Below, one piece after another: positions 43,656-51,472 of a stretch of 64,000 nt of DNA. The stretch is from CAKSQF01 sp051867925 (lineage in GTDB: Bacteria; Bacillota; Clostridia; Oscillospirales; CAG-272). The notes below the pieces were generated by a model. That model had not been told where the DNA came from. It saw only the letters and a program-made list of their open reading frames with translations, and searched no databases. Location: assembly GCA_051867925.1 (NCBI GenBank), contig JBJDZI010000094.1, forward strand, positions 50,926-114,925, given 5' to 3'. How positions within the stretch are numbered: position 1 is the stretch's first letter; the number at the start of each line of letters is the position of its first letter. A program made the translations under genes and the position numbers.

Positions 43656-44144
43656 TCAATAACCGAATTTGCCGCTGAGGCTGTCATCCTCGCGGATCCA
43701 GTCGCGGACGTTGACGGTCTGGTAGGTGACGGGAGAGGTACGGATCAGCACGGTGGCGATGCCTGCGTTGATAATCATGCGCTTGCACATGGCGCAGGAG
43801 CAAACATCGGTCAGCAGTTCTCCGGTAGGGCTGTCCTCTCCTACCAGATAGAGGGTCGCCCCCAGCATCTGATCGCGGGAAGCATTGATGATGGCGTTTT
43901 GCTCGGCGTGCAGGGCGCGGCACAGCTCGTACCGTTCGCCGCGGGGAATATTGAGTTGTTCGCGGACACAAAATCCCAGTTCGATGCAGTTGGCACGTCC
44001 TCTGGGCGCGCCATTGTAACCGGTGGAAACGATCACGTCGTTCTTGACAATGATGGCGCCGTAACGCTTTCTGAGGCAGGTGGAACGCTTCAAGACAGTC
44101 TGGGCGATATCCAGGTAATAGTTTGGTTTGGACACTCGATCCAT
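43656..44144 (-). CDS. dCMP/cytidine deaminase family protein
   Basis: 162 aa zinc deaminase, ComEB/dCMP deaminase type: feeds dUMP for thymidylate synthesis. Zinc ligands are in ALHAEQNAII (His, with catalytic Glu) and the CSCAMCKRMIINAG cysteines. KRSTCLRKRYGAIIVKND and STGYNGAPRG mark the family. The ATG at 44144 follows TTGGAGGTACCGT; the longer frame includes the promoter. First gene of an operon reaching tsaD. Confidence 0.93.
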   Translation of the reverse strand: MDRVSKPNYYLDIAQTVLKRSTCLRKRYGAIIVKNDVIVSTGYNGAPRGRANCIELGFCVREQLNIPRGERYELCRALHAEQNAIINASRDQMLGATLYLVGEDSPTGELLTDVCSCAMCKRMIINAGIATVLIRTSPVTYQTVNVRDWIREDDSLSGKFGY

Positions 44145-44190
44145 ACGGTACCTCCAAAATGGGGAGATTTCCCCTATTATCGTATTTTCT

Positions 44191-44219
44191 ATTGTAGCAC
44201 ACCAAAGCGGCGAAATCAA
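44191..44219 (-). promoter_or_regulatory. Promoter of the dCMP deaminase-tsaD operon
   Basis: On the minus strand TTGATT (44214-44219), 17-bp spacer, TACAAT (44191-44196). Confidence 0.72.
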
Positions 44220-44501
44220 TAGGGACAGACTAAGTTTTCATAGAATTGTTACATTTTTCACGAAATCCGATTCCCGCCTTCCCCGCAGGTAGCCCATTTC
44301 CACTCGGTCATCCTGAGCATGATCGCAAAGCGACAGTCTAAGGATCTCCTGGGGTTTCGCCATAGCAGGGTTCTATGACACTAAAAGCGGAGCGGAAGGA
44401 TCTGCCGGCATCAAAAAGTCATCCGTAAATCCTTCCACTCCGCAAACGTGAACCGCCTGTTCTGTTTAGGAGAGATGCCCGCATAAGCGCGAGCACTGCC
44501 G
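44220..44501. other. Intergenic region with a GTCATCCTGAGC-type repeat
   Basis: No gene seen. Bases 44318-44362 read GTCATCCTGAGC, GCGACAGTCTAAGGATCT: a short element of a kind scattered in many genomes. A GGAAGGATCTGCCGGCATC segment and its partial inverse (GTAAATCCTTCCACTCCGC) follow. Confidence 0.5.
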
Positions 44502-45383
44502 TCACACGCCTTCCAACCGAAAGGACGGCGTATATTCCGCCTTCGCGCTGTCGGGAGACTGACAGTAGCCTGCAAAGCCCGTCTCCTCCACCGCCGAGAG
44601 TACCGATTGATACTCAAAAGTAGTGATCCGCCGATCGGGCGCGCCCGCCGCGCCGTTGGGGGTGTACTGCGCCATGAGCGACAGCAAAATCTCATCCTCC
44701 CCGAAAGTATCGGCAAGCATCTTCACTGCCGCAATACTGTTTTTCCGCTGCCCGGGCAAAACCAGATGCCGCACCAATACCCCGCGGCGAAGCAGTCCGT
44801 CAGCATCAAGCAGAGGCTTCCCTGCCCGTTTTACCATCTCGCGGATGGCGGCAAGTGCCACCATAGGATAATCTCCCGCGCCCGACAGACGGGCGGCAAG
44901 ATCGCTATCAGCGTACTTAAAGTCGGGGAGCCACACATCTGCGACTCTCGCAAACAGTTCCACCTGCATGGGCGAAAAATAACCGCCGCAGTTGATGACG
45001 ATGGGAAGGGCAAGTGCTTCCTTGATTTCCTCCAACACAGGAACAACCGGCTTCGCATACGCATCGGGGGTCACCAGATTGAGATTGTGTACACCCGCCG
45101 CTTTCAGCTCAAAACAAATCTCCCGAAAACGGTCGGGAGTGATGTCTTTTCCGAAATTTTCGGTAGAAATCACGCGATTTTGACAAAACACGCATCGGAG
45201 CGTACATCCCGAAAAGAAGATCGCACCCGACCCTCGAGTTCCCGAGATACACGGCTCCTCCCACAGATGGGGCATCGCCCGCGCCAGACGGATGGCGCCC
45301 CCCGCCCCGCAGTACCCCTGCCGTACCGAGCGATCGGCACCGCAGGCGCGGGGGCAGAGGGTGCAACGGCTGCTCCCACTCAT
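44502..45383 (-). CDS. Radical SAM protein, pyruvate formate-lyase activase-like
   Basis: 293 aa. N-terminal cysteine group CTLCPRACGADRSVRQGYCG and the radical SAM cluster FFSGCTLRCVFCQN (CxxxCxxC). This is the AmmeMemoRadiSam/PflA-like subfamily of uncertain substrate. The start overlaps the ClC gene stop by 4 bp (ATGA), so the two are co-translated. No partner glycyl radical enzyme is in the window. Confidence 0.88.
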   Translation of the reverse strand: MSGSSRCTLCPRACGADRSVRQGYCGAGGAIRLARAMPHLWEEPCISGTRGSGAIFFSGCTLRCVFCQNRVISTENFGKDITPDRFREICFELKAAGVHNLNLVTPDAYAKPVVPVLEEIKEALALPIVINCGGYFSPMQVELFARVADVWLPDFKYADSDLAARLSGAGDYPMVALAAIREMVKRAGKPLLDADGLLRRGVLVRHLVLPGQRKNSIAAVKMLADTFGEDEILLSLMAQYTPNGAAGAPDRRITTFEYQSVLSAVEETGFAGYCQSPDSAKAEYTPSFRLEGV

Positions 45384-46678
45384 TTGATCCGCCGTCCCAT
45401 TCCCACGCGGCTATGATGGACATACTCTTCCTGCAGTTTGGAATAGGCAACTTCCCGTCCCGAATAGAAGCTGTAATAGCCCGACAGCAGATAAAGCATT
45501 GCCGCCATCATAGCGAAATACAGGATGCCCTCGCCGCCGAACAGTTCTAGTCCCAAAACCAAGGATGCGATAGGGCAGTTGGTCATTCCCGAGAAGAGAG
45601 CCACCAGTCCCAGCGCCGCACCGAAAGAGGGAGGAAGCCCCATCCAGGTCGCCAGTACACACCCAAAGGTAGCACCGATAAAGAAACCCGGGACGATCTT
45701 GCCGCCCTTGAAGCCGCAACCCAGTGTAAAGGCGGTGAAGGCGATCTTCAGCAGGCAATCCCAAGGATTTGCCTTGCCCGCCACCGCGGCGACCACTCCT
45801 TCCATGCCCGCTCCGTTGTAAGCAAAGCCGCGGGTGAACAGCCACACGATCCCGGTCAAGAGGATCACGATCACGCCGCCCGCCACCACTCGCAGATAGG
45901 GGCTGGACAGATGATGCGCCGCCAAATGCTGTACTTTATGCACCGAAGAGACGAACAGCACGGTCAGCAGGGCAAAAACCACGCCCATCAAAAGTGCTTT
46001 GCCAAGCGTCGCAAGCGACAGTTCGGGTATGATGACCTCTGCCATCTTCTGTGCCGCAGGCACCACGCCGCAGGTGGTTGCCAGCAGGTAAGCGATCACG
46101 GAGGAGATAAAACAGGGGAAGAATGCCATATAGTAGACCGTTCCCACGCTGATCATCTCAATGGCGAAGACTGACGCCGTCACGGGCGTCCCGAAAACGG
46201 CGGAAAAGAGTGCCGCCATGCCGCACATCGCCAAAATGTTGGTGTCCTTTTCCTTCAAACGGAGCATTCTTCCGCAGAAAGTACCAACCGCGCCGCCCAT
46301 TTGGAGCGCCGCCCCCTCTCTGCCCGAAGAACCGCCGCAAAGCTGTGTCAGTGCAGTTCCCACGAAGACCAGCGGTGCCACGGCATAAGGGACTTTCAGA
46401 TCCTCTCTCACCGAGTGGACGATCATATCGGAGCCGTTGTCCTTTTTGACTTTGCCGATCTTGTACAGCCACACGATGACCACACCCACCACAGGCAAAA
46501 GGAAGATCAGCCAGCGATGGTGGGCAAACTGATGAGAGGCAAGCTCCAGCGTCAGGTCGAAGGCGGTGCCGATCAGCCCGCAGAGCAGTCCCATGGAGGC
46601 GGCAAAAGCCAACCAGCGCAAAAGAGTAAACAGATAAGTGTAACGAAGCCGCCATTTACGGAATAGTTTTTTCAGCAT
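45380..46678 (-). CDS. ClC-family chloride/fluoride transporter
   Basis: 432 aa, about ten membrane helices. The gating Glu lies in GGSSGREGAALQMGG. The first anion-binding motif GSGIP is not present (the matching stretch reads KKDNGSDMIVHSV), and GREG is followed by A-A-L-Q-M instead of P-T-V-Q-I. Both changes recall the fluoride-specific CLC-F group, but a chloride transporter cannot be excluded; no fluoride riboswitch is visible upstream. The start at 46678 has GAAGGACAAAAA before it; a longer in-frame start lies eight codons upstream. Confidence 0.87.
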   Translation of the reverse strand: MLKKLFRKWRLRYTYLFTLLRWLAFAASMGLLCGLIGTAFDLTLELASHQFAHHRWLIFLLPVVGVVIVWLYKIGKVKKDNGSDMIVHSVREDLKVPYAVAPLVFVGTALTQLCGGSSGREGAALQMGGAVGTFCGRMLRLKEKDTNILAMCGMAALFSAVFGTPVTASVFAIEMISVGTVYYMAFFPCFISSVIAYLLATTCGVVPAAQKMAEVIIPELSLATLGKALLMGVVFALLTVLFVSSVHKVQHLAAHHLSSPYLRVVAGGVIVILLTGIVWLFTRGFAYNGAGMEGVVAAVAGKANPWDCLLKIAFTAFTLGCGFKGGKIVPGFFIGATFGCVLATWMGLPPSFGAALGLVALFSGMTNCPIASLVLGLELFGGEGILYFAMMAAMLYLLSGYYSFYSGREVAYSKLQEEYVHHSRVGMGRRIK

Positions 46679-46688
46679 TTTTTGTCCT

Positions 46689-46803
46689 TCACGAATAAAC
46701 ATTTGTAGCCGGCAAACATTTGCCGGCTTTTAGATGTCCGTAAACCAGTTTTTGGAATACGCCTCCGCCCCTCCGGGGCGGAGGGAGTGGCAAAGCCACT
46801 CCC
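46689..46803. repeat. Cluster of three hairpins between GH76 and ClC genes
   Basis: AGCCGGCAA/TTGCCGGCT (46692-46713, followed by TTT on the plus strand), CCTCCGCCCC/GGGGCGGAGG (46762-46784) and GGGAGTGGC/GCCACTCCC (46783-46803). Probably 3' structures of the GH76 gene; the first is a family 2-like palindrome. Confidence 0.5.
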
Positions 46804-46858
46804 TTCCGATCTCATGCCCCGGCGGTCGGAAAGATGCGCTGTATCGGGTGCAGACTTC

Positions 46859-47830
46859 TTAAATTGCGTTGACGCAGACCGATACGGCGGCAGAGCAAGT
46901 GAAGACATCGTAGTCCTTCTCCTCGGTGGGCAGACCCAGCTGGGTGTTCATCAGTCCCTTGGAGTTCTTGTTCGCCCATGCGCTGTCGGCGTTTTTGCGG
47001 AGCCAATCCATATACTCGGGCTTGTCAAAGGAGAGGGCGAACAGACGGAGCCAGCGCGCCATAATGCCCTTGAAGCCGGGCAGATCGTTGCCGCCCTCCT
47101 CGTTGTTCATCACGCCACCGTGATACATCTCGTTCATGGCAAAGGACGCCGCCTTTTCTGCATTCTGACGGTATTCTTCCTCGCCTGTATGGGCGTACAG
47201 CAGGCAGTTTGCGCCCACATAGGTTCCCTGATTGTAGGTAGACGCCCAATGGTTGTACTTCCCTTCCAAATTGATACAGTCGGACACGTGTCCGTTGGAA
47301 GTATCGGTCAGCACCTTGTTCTGCCACGCGATGATCGCCTTTGCCTGATCGTAGTATGTCTCATCGTCCATCGCTTTAGCCAACAGACAGGCAGCAATGG
47401 CACCGGGGCAGTTGACACAGGAGTTCTTGCACTGGTTTTCCACGCGCCAGAACAGACCGCCGCCCATAAATTTCTCATCCCATGCCCGGGCGAAGGTCAG
47501 ATCGTAGTTGACCTTTGCGGTCTGTGCATACTTGCGCTCACCGGTGAGCAGGGTTGCACGGGTCAGCGCGATGACCAGCCACATAATATCGTCGTTGTAG
47601 GGATTATACTCCCATGTCGCATGATAATTCTGCAGGACGAACTGATACATTTCCTCGATCTGCTCTTTGTAGATGGGATCGCCGGTGATCTGGTACATAT
47701 CGTCGATGATTTCAAAAATCTCGGCATAGTCCCAGAAATCGGCTTTTTCGTAGCCGCCCTCTTTGTAATAGACCGCCTTGTGTGCTTCGATGGCTTCTTT
47801 GGCGCGGGCGATGCGCTCGGTTTGTGTCAT
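46859..47830 (-). CDS. GH76-family glycoside hydrolase (alpha-1,6-mannanase-like)
   Basis: 323 aa, all-helical barrel. The catalytic Asp pair is in YNPYNDDIMWLVIAL; other family marks are GGGLFWRVENQCKNSCVNCPGAIAACLLA, HWASTYNQGTYVGANCLLY and LPGFKGIMARWL. GH76 enzymes cut alpha-1,6-mannan. There is no signal peptide, so it would act on imported oligosaccharides in the cytoplasm. The ATG at 47830 follows GAGGAGGAGATCCAT. Single gene with its own promoter. Confidence 0.88.
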   Translation of the reverse strand: MTQTERIARAKEAIEAHKAVYYKEGGYEKADFWDYAEIFEIIDDMYQITGDPIYKEQIEEMYQFVLQNYHATWEYNPYNDDIMWLVIALTRATLLTGERKYAQTAKVNYDLTFARAWDEKFMGGGLFWRVENQCKNSCVNCPGAIAACLLAKAMDDETYYDQAKAIIAWQNKVLTDTSNGHVSDCINLEGKYNHWASTYNQGTYVGANCLLYAHTGEEEYRQNAEKAASFAMNEMYHGGVMNNEEGGNDLPGFKGIMARWLRLFALSFDKPEYMDWLRKNADSAWANKNSKGLMNTQLGLPTEEKDYDVFTCSAAVSVCVNAI

Positions 47831-47867
47831 ATGGATCTCCTCCTCGGACGATAATGGAATTGCTTGT

Positions 47868-47896
47868 ATTGTAGCACATACTTTGGCAAATTGCAA
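47868..47896 (-). promoter_or_regulatory. Promoter of the GH76 gene
   Basis: On the minus strand TTGCAA (47891-47896), 17-bp spacer, TACAAT (47868-47873), about 40 bp before the start. Confidence 0.7.
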
Positions 47897-47944
47897 GTAT
47901 TTCGGACAAAAAAGATGCATTTGCAATAGCATAAATGCAATAGG

Positions 47945-48138
47945 GGCTGTCGCAATAAACCCTCTGAGCGAATACTACTGATATTCTGCCCTGCCAAGGC
48001 GAACCAATAAAGTGTTTGTTTTTTGATCATCGTTAGTTTGCTCTGAGGAGAGGGAGAAACCATTTCAGACGCCGAAGTATTCTCCCTCTCCTCAGACTGC
48101 TCTCCCTCTTCCTTGGCTCCGGCAGTTCAGCAAAATCC
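47945..48138. repeat. Interspersed hairpin repeat, family 1, copy D (best preserved)
   Basis: Starts GGCTGTCGCAATA, then GCGAATACTACTGATATTC, GAACCAATAAAGTGTTTG, ATCGTTAGTTTG, and a perfect 16-bp stem CTGAGGAGAGGGAGAA (48043-48058) with 48080-48095. The loop contains CATTTCAGACGCCGAAGT. Ends CTTCCTTGGCTCCGGCAGTT. Confidence 0.78.
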
Positions 48139-48187
48139 AAATATATAACAAAGTGCCCTCAAAAACACACTTTTGCAAAAGCACTTG

Positions 48188-48222
48188 CAAAAAACCTCCG
48201 CCCCGATCAGTCGGAGCGGAGG
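48188..48222 (-). terminator. Terminator of the surface-protein operon
   Basis: On the minus strand CCTCCGCTCCGA-CTGA-TCGGGGCGGAGG with one G-T pair, followed by six T. Confidence 0.88.
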
Positions 48223-48250
48223 CTCGGTTTGAAAAGCAATACAGATCTGC

Positions 48251-51200
48251 TTACTTCTTGCGTTTGAGGATCAAAAGCACGACGACTGCCGCGACTGTCA
48301 CCGTCGCGATCACGATCACCACCACGGTTACCGTGGAGCCTCCGTCCTCTTCGCCCACATCGACGGGATCGTCCCCTGTCTCGTCGGGCGTCTCAGGAGT
48401 CTTGTCGGAACCGGGAGCGGTAGTCGTTCCGGGGTCCGCAGGATCGCCGGGATCGGAGGGATCGCCGGGATTGCCGGGATCGGAGGGATCGTCTGCTGTT
48501 CCGGGCGCATCGGGATCAGCGGGCAGTTGATACTCGTTGTCCACCGATACGTTGGTAGCATACTGATTCTGTGCAAGTCCGGGCTTCAGCTCGCTGATGG
48601 AGTCTGTCCGCTCTCCTGCAAAGTAGACATTGCAGAAGGTCACGCCGTCCACATAGCTGGCTTCGTTCAGTCCCTGCACCACGATTCCCTTCTCGCCCAA
48701 CGCTTCGGGATATACGTATACATTGTTCAGTACCACATTTTCCACGATGCCGTTGCCCCGTGCGTTCTGCTCGGTGTAGACGTAGAACCATACGCAATAA
48801 TTGCCGATGAGCGAGTTGATCTTCTCAATATAGCAGTTGTCGAAAACGATATTCTTGACCGTTCCCTCGCCCGACTTCAGATGGATACCCATGCCGCGCG
48901 CCGCGTCGATGGTAACACAGTCGCGGAAGGTCACGTCGTATTGCATCTGATTGGAGCCCTGTCCTACCTTGTAGCCAAAACACTTACTGTAAGCCATACA
49001 GTTCTCAAAGACCACATCGGAGAGGTACTCGGGAACGCCCGCCCAGTTGATGGTGATACCCGTCTTGTAGGGCCATGTTTTGGTAGAGAACGAGTCATCG
49101 CGGGAGAAGCCGATGCAACTACGCACCACCACGTTCTGGCTCTCGCAAATGTCAATGCAGTCATCCTCGTACTGACGGTAGCCGATGAGCTGATACATCT
49201 TCAGCCATTCGAATACCATATGGTCGCTGCGCACGGCGATGACCGACCAGCAGATGCCCTCGCGGATGGTAAGTCCTTCCAGAGTAAAGTAGGAGCAGGC
49301 GATCGGGATCACGGTATTGTTGCCGATCTCATACTGGAACGCGCCCGGATTATTGATAGACCAGAACTCGCTGTCCCGTCCGTCCAGAACGCCGCGTCCG
49401 CCGATGCGGATGTCATAGGAGCCCTCCACCTTGGTGCCATCCTCACTCTCCTTGGCGTAGGTAGTAATCCACCAGGTGTAGTCCAGTCCCTTACCGCCCG
49501 CAGGCGTATCCATAGAGGTCTTGTTGCCATGAACCTTCAAGAGAGAGGTGTCGGAGGTGATCCGCATCGTGGCGCCGCCCTCCAGATACAGGAAGGTGTT
49601 GGAAGAGATCACCAGATTGCCCACATAGTACAGACCTGCGGGAATATAGACCACGCCGTTTTGGTGGCCCTTGACGCTGCCGTATGCGGAAGCATCGTCC
49701 AGTGCCTTCTGGATCGCCTCAGTGACCTGCTTATCGCTCATCTTGGTGGGGTCTACCGAATAGGGCGCGGCGGTGATGTTGAAGATGCCCTCGCCGCTCC
49801 GGGCGGGAACGTCAGTCTGCATCGGGTCTGCGGAGACGCAGAGATGCTTGCCGTTGATGATCAAATCGTAGTTGTAGTTTTCGGTAATGGTCAGCGTGAT
49901 CTTCTTGTTATTCTTGGAACACTCCACATTCATGTGCTGAGGGCTGACCGTAAGACTCCGCACGGAAACGTTGCATTCCACCACAACGGTCACAGGGCCC
50001 TTTTCGGGATCGTAATCGAAGGAAGCGAACTCGTACTGATCGTTTGCCATCACCGAGATCGGCACCTCCACACCGTCTACGGTGAGTTTATACTGCTCCG
50101 ACTGATTATAGCAGTCGGCAAGGGGATAAACGGTGATCTTGTCGGTGGTTTGGGGAGCAGCCTTCACACCGGGATAGGTATCCAGCATTCCGTCGGGAAC
50201 GGTCACGGTGGCAGGCGTGCTGTTTTCTTTGGTGGCGATCTTGGGAATCTCCAATTCGGAGGTGAAGGTCAGCGTGGACTCGTCCACGGGATCGCCCAGT
50301 CTGATGTAGTCGATAGTAAAGGCGGAAGTCTCTTCGGTAGCACCTGCGCCAACCAGTTTGAAGGACACGGTATTCTCGCCCTTCTTGAAGTCGGCGTTAC
50401 CCAGCGTTACGGTGCGGACATTACTGAGCCAGCCGTTCATCACACCGCCCACCAGTACGCCGGATTTCTGCGAGATCTCGCCGCCGATCTCCTTGCCGTT
50501 GACCAGCACCTGCACGGTGGAATAACTGTCGGTACCCGGACGGTACGCCCAGACCACGCTGTGTTGCCCTGCTTCTTCCAGCGTAACGGTATAATCCACG
50601 GTACCGCCGATGCCGCCGCTGCGGAAGTATGCCAGATCGCCCGATACCAGCGACGCACCCGTGATCTTCAGGCTCCACGCCCATTTGCTTTCCTTATTGA
50701 CGGTAGTGGTCACGCCCTCGCTGTCGGTCACCGAGAAGGGAGTCGTTTCTGCCTCGAAAAGGAAGGGATCGGCCGGCTCACCGGGATCGGGTTCCACCGT
50801 GGGCTTGTCGCCGGGATTGCCGGTTGCGGCAACCAGTTTGAAATAGTCCACCGTAATGGCGGAATTGTACTCGCCGCCCGGATGGTTGGCGGTGGTCATA
50901 AAGGTGACGGTATTGATTCCTTTGACGAATGCCGCAGTACCCAGCGTAATCTCGCGGACGGCGTTGTGCTTGTTGACCTCACCTGCTACGGTATCGCCCG
51001 CTTTCAGCGAGATCTCGTCACCTACCGCCGTTCCGTTAACATAGACCTGCACGGTGGAGTAGGAATCATTGCTGGGGCGCATCGCCCAGATCAGATCGTA
51101 ATTCTTTGCCTCGTCCAGCGTGATGGTGTAATCCACAGTACCGCCCTCACCGCCGCTGCGAAAATAGGCGATGTTGCCGGAGTTGCCGGTGACACCGGTG

Positions 51201-51412
51201 AGGTTCAACTTCAGATTCCATTTCCATTTGCTGTTATTGGCACCGCTGCCGTCGCTCTTGGAAGTGGTGACGCCCGTGTTATCGGTTACGGTAAAGGGAG
51301 TATCTTCCCCTTCAAATTTCAGTTCTGCGGACTGGGTTGCGAAGACGCTCACACTGGGCAATGTCAAAACGCACCCCAGAATCAAAATCAAAGCAATGAG
51401 TTTTCTTTTCAT
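48251..51412 (-). CDS. Surface beta-helix glycosidase with two carbohydrate-binding-like modules
   Basis: 1053 aa. Signal peptide (1-25). Two about 165-residue beta-sandwich modules (about 28-190 and 210-370) of the FEGEDTPFTVTD...YFRSGG-GGTVDYT type, an Ig-like linker region (about 375-535), and a right-handed beta-helix (about 540-930) with VVYIPAGLYYVGNLVISSNT, GGRGVLDGRDSEFW and YEDDCIDICESQNVVV: GH28/GH49/pectate-lyase-like. A Pro/Asp/Gly stalk (DPSDPGNPGDPSDPGDP) leads to a C-terminal helix and KRKK, anchoring it in the membrane. The substrate is unknown. The start at 51412 follows TGAGGAATACT. It lies 60 bp after a second protein with the same modules. Confidence 0.87.
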   Translation of the reverse strand: MKRKLIALILILGCVLTLPSVSVFATQSAELKFEGEDTPFTVTDNTGVTTSKSDGSGANNSKWKWNLKLNLTGVTGNSGNIAYFRSGGEGGTVDYTITLDEAKNYDLIWAMRPSNDSYSTVQVYVNGTAVGDEISLKAGDTVAGEVNKHNAVREITLGTAAFVKGINTVTFMTTANHPGGEYNSAITVDYFKLVAATGNPGDKPTVEPDPGEPADPFLFEAETTPFSVTDSEGVTTTVNKESKWAWSLKITGASLVSGDLAYFRSGGIGGTVDYTVTLEEAGQHSVVWAYRPGTDSYSTVQVLVNGKEIGGEISQKSGVLVGGVMNGWLSNVRTVTLGNADFKKGENTVSFKLVGAGATEETSAFTIDYIRLGDPVDESTLTFTSELEIPKIATKENSTPATVTVPDGMLDTYPGVKAAPQTTDKITVYPLADCYNQSEQYKLTVDGVEVPISVMANDQYEFASFDYDPEKGPVTVVVECNVSVRSLTVSPQHMNVECSKNNKKITLTITENYNYDLIINGKHLCVSADPMQTDVPARSGEGIFNITAAPYSVDPTKMSDKQVTEAIQKALDDASAYGSVKGHQNGVVYIPAGLYYVGNLVISSNTFLYLEGGATMRITSDTSLLKVHGNKTSMDTPAGGKGLDYTWWITTYAKESEDGTKVEGSYDIRIGGRGVLDGRDSEFWSINNPGAFQYEIGNNTVIPIACSYFTLEGLTIREGICWSVIAVRSDHMVFEWLKMYQLIGYRQYEDDCIDICESQNVVVRSCIGFSRDDSFSTKTWPYKTGITINWAGVPEYLSDVVFENCMAYSKCFGYKVGQGSNQMQYDVTFRDCVTIDAARGMGIHLKSGEGTVKNIVFDNCYIEKINSLIGNYCVWFYVYTEQNARGNGIVENVVLNNVYVYPEALGEKGIVVQGLNEASYVDGVTFCNVYFAGERTDSISELKPGLAQNQYATNVSVDNEYQLPADPDAPGTADDPSDPGNPGDPSDPGDPADPGTTTAPGSDKTPETPDETGDDPVDVGEEDGGSTVTVVVIVIATVTVAAVVVLLILKRKK

Positions 51413-51472
51413 AGTATTCCTCACAAGTTCGAATGGAATGACGACTCGGATAAAACTAACGGTTCCCTGCGA

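Larger units (their letters stand above)
47831..48250. other. 420-bp intergenic region: promoter, repeat copy D, terminator
   Basis: No gene. From right to left it holds the terminator of the surface-protein gene (48188-48222), family 1 repeat copy D (47945-48138), and the GH76 promoter (47868-47896). Confidence 0.75.

Noticed and set aside
46679..46858. Fluoride (crcB) riboswitch before the ClC gene
   Set aside because: The conserved pseudoknot segments of that class are not present; the region consists of simple hairpins.
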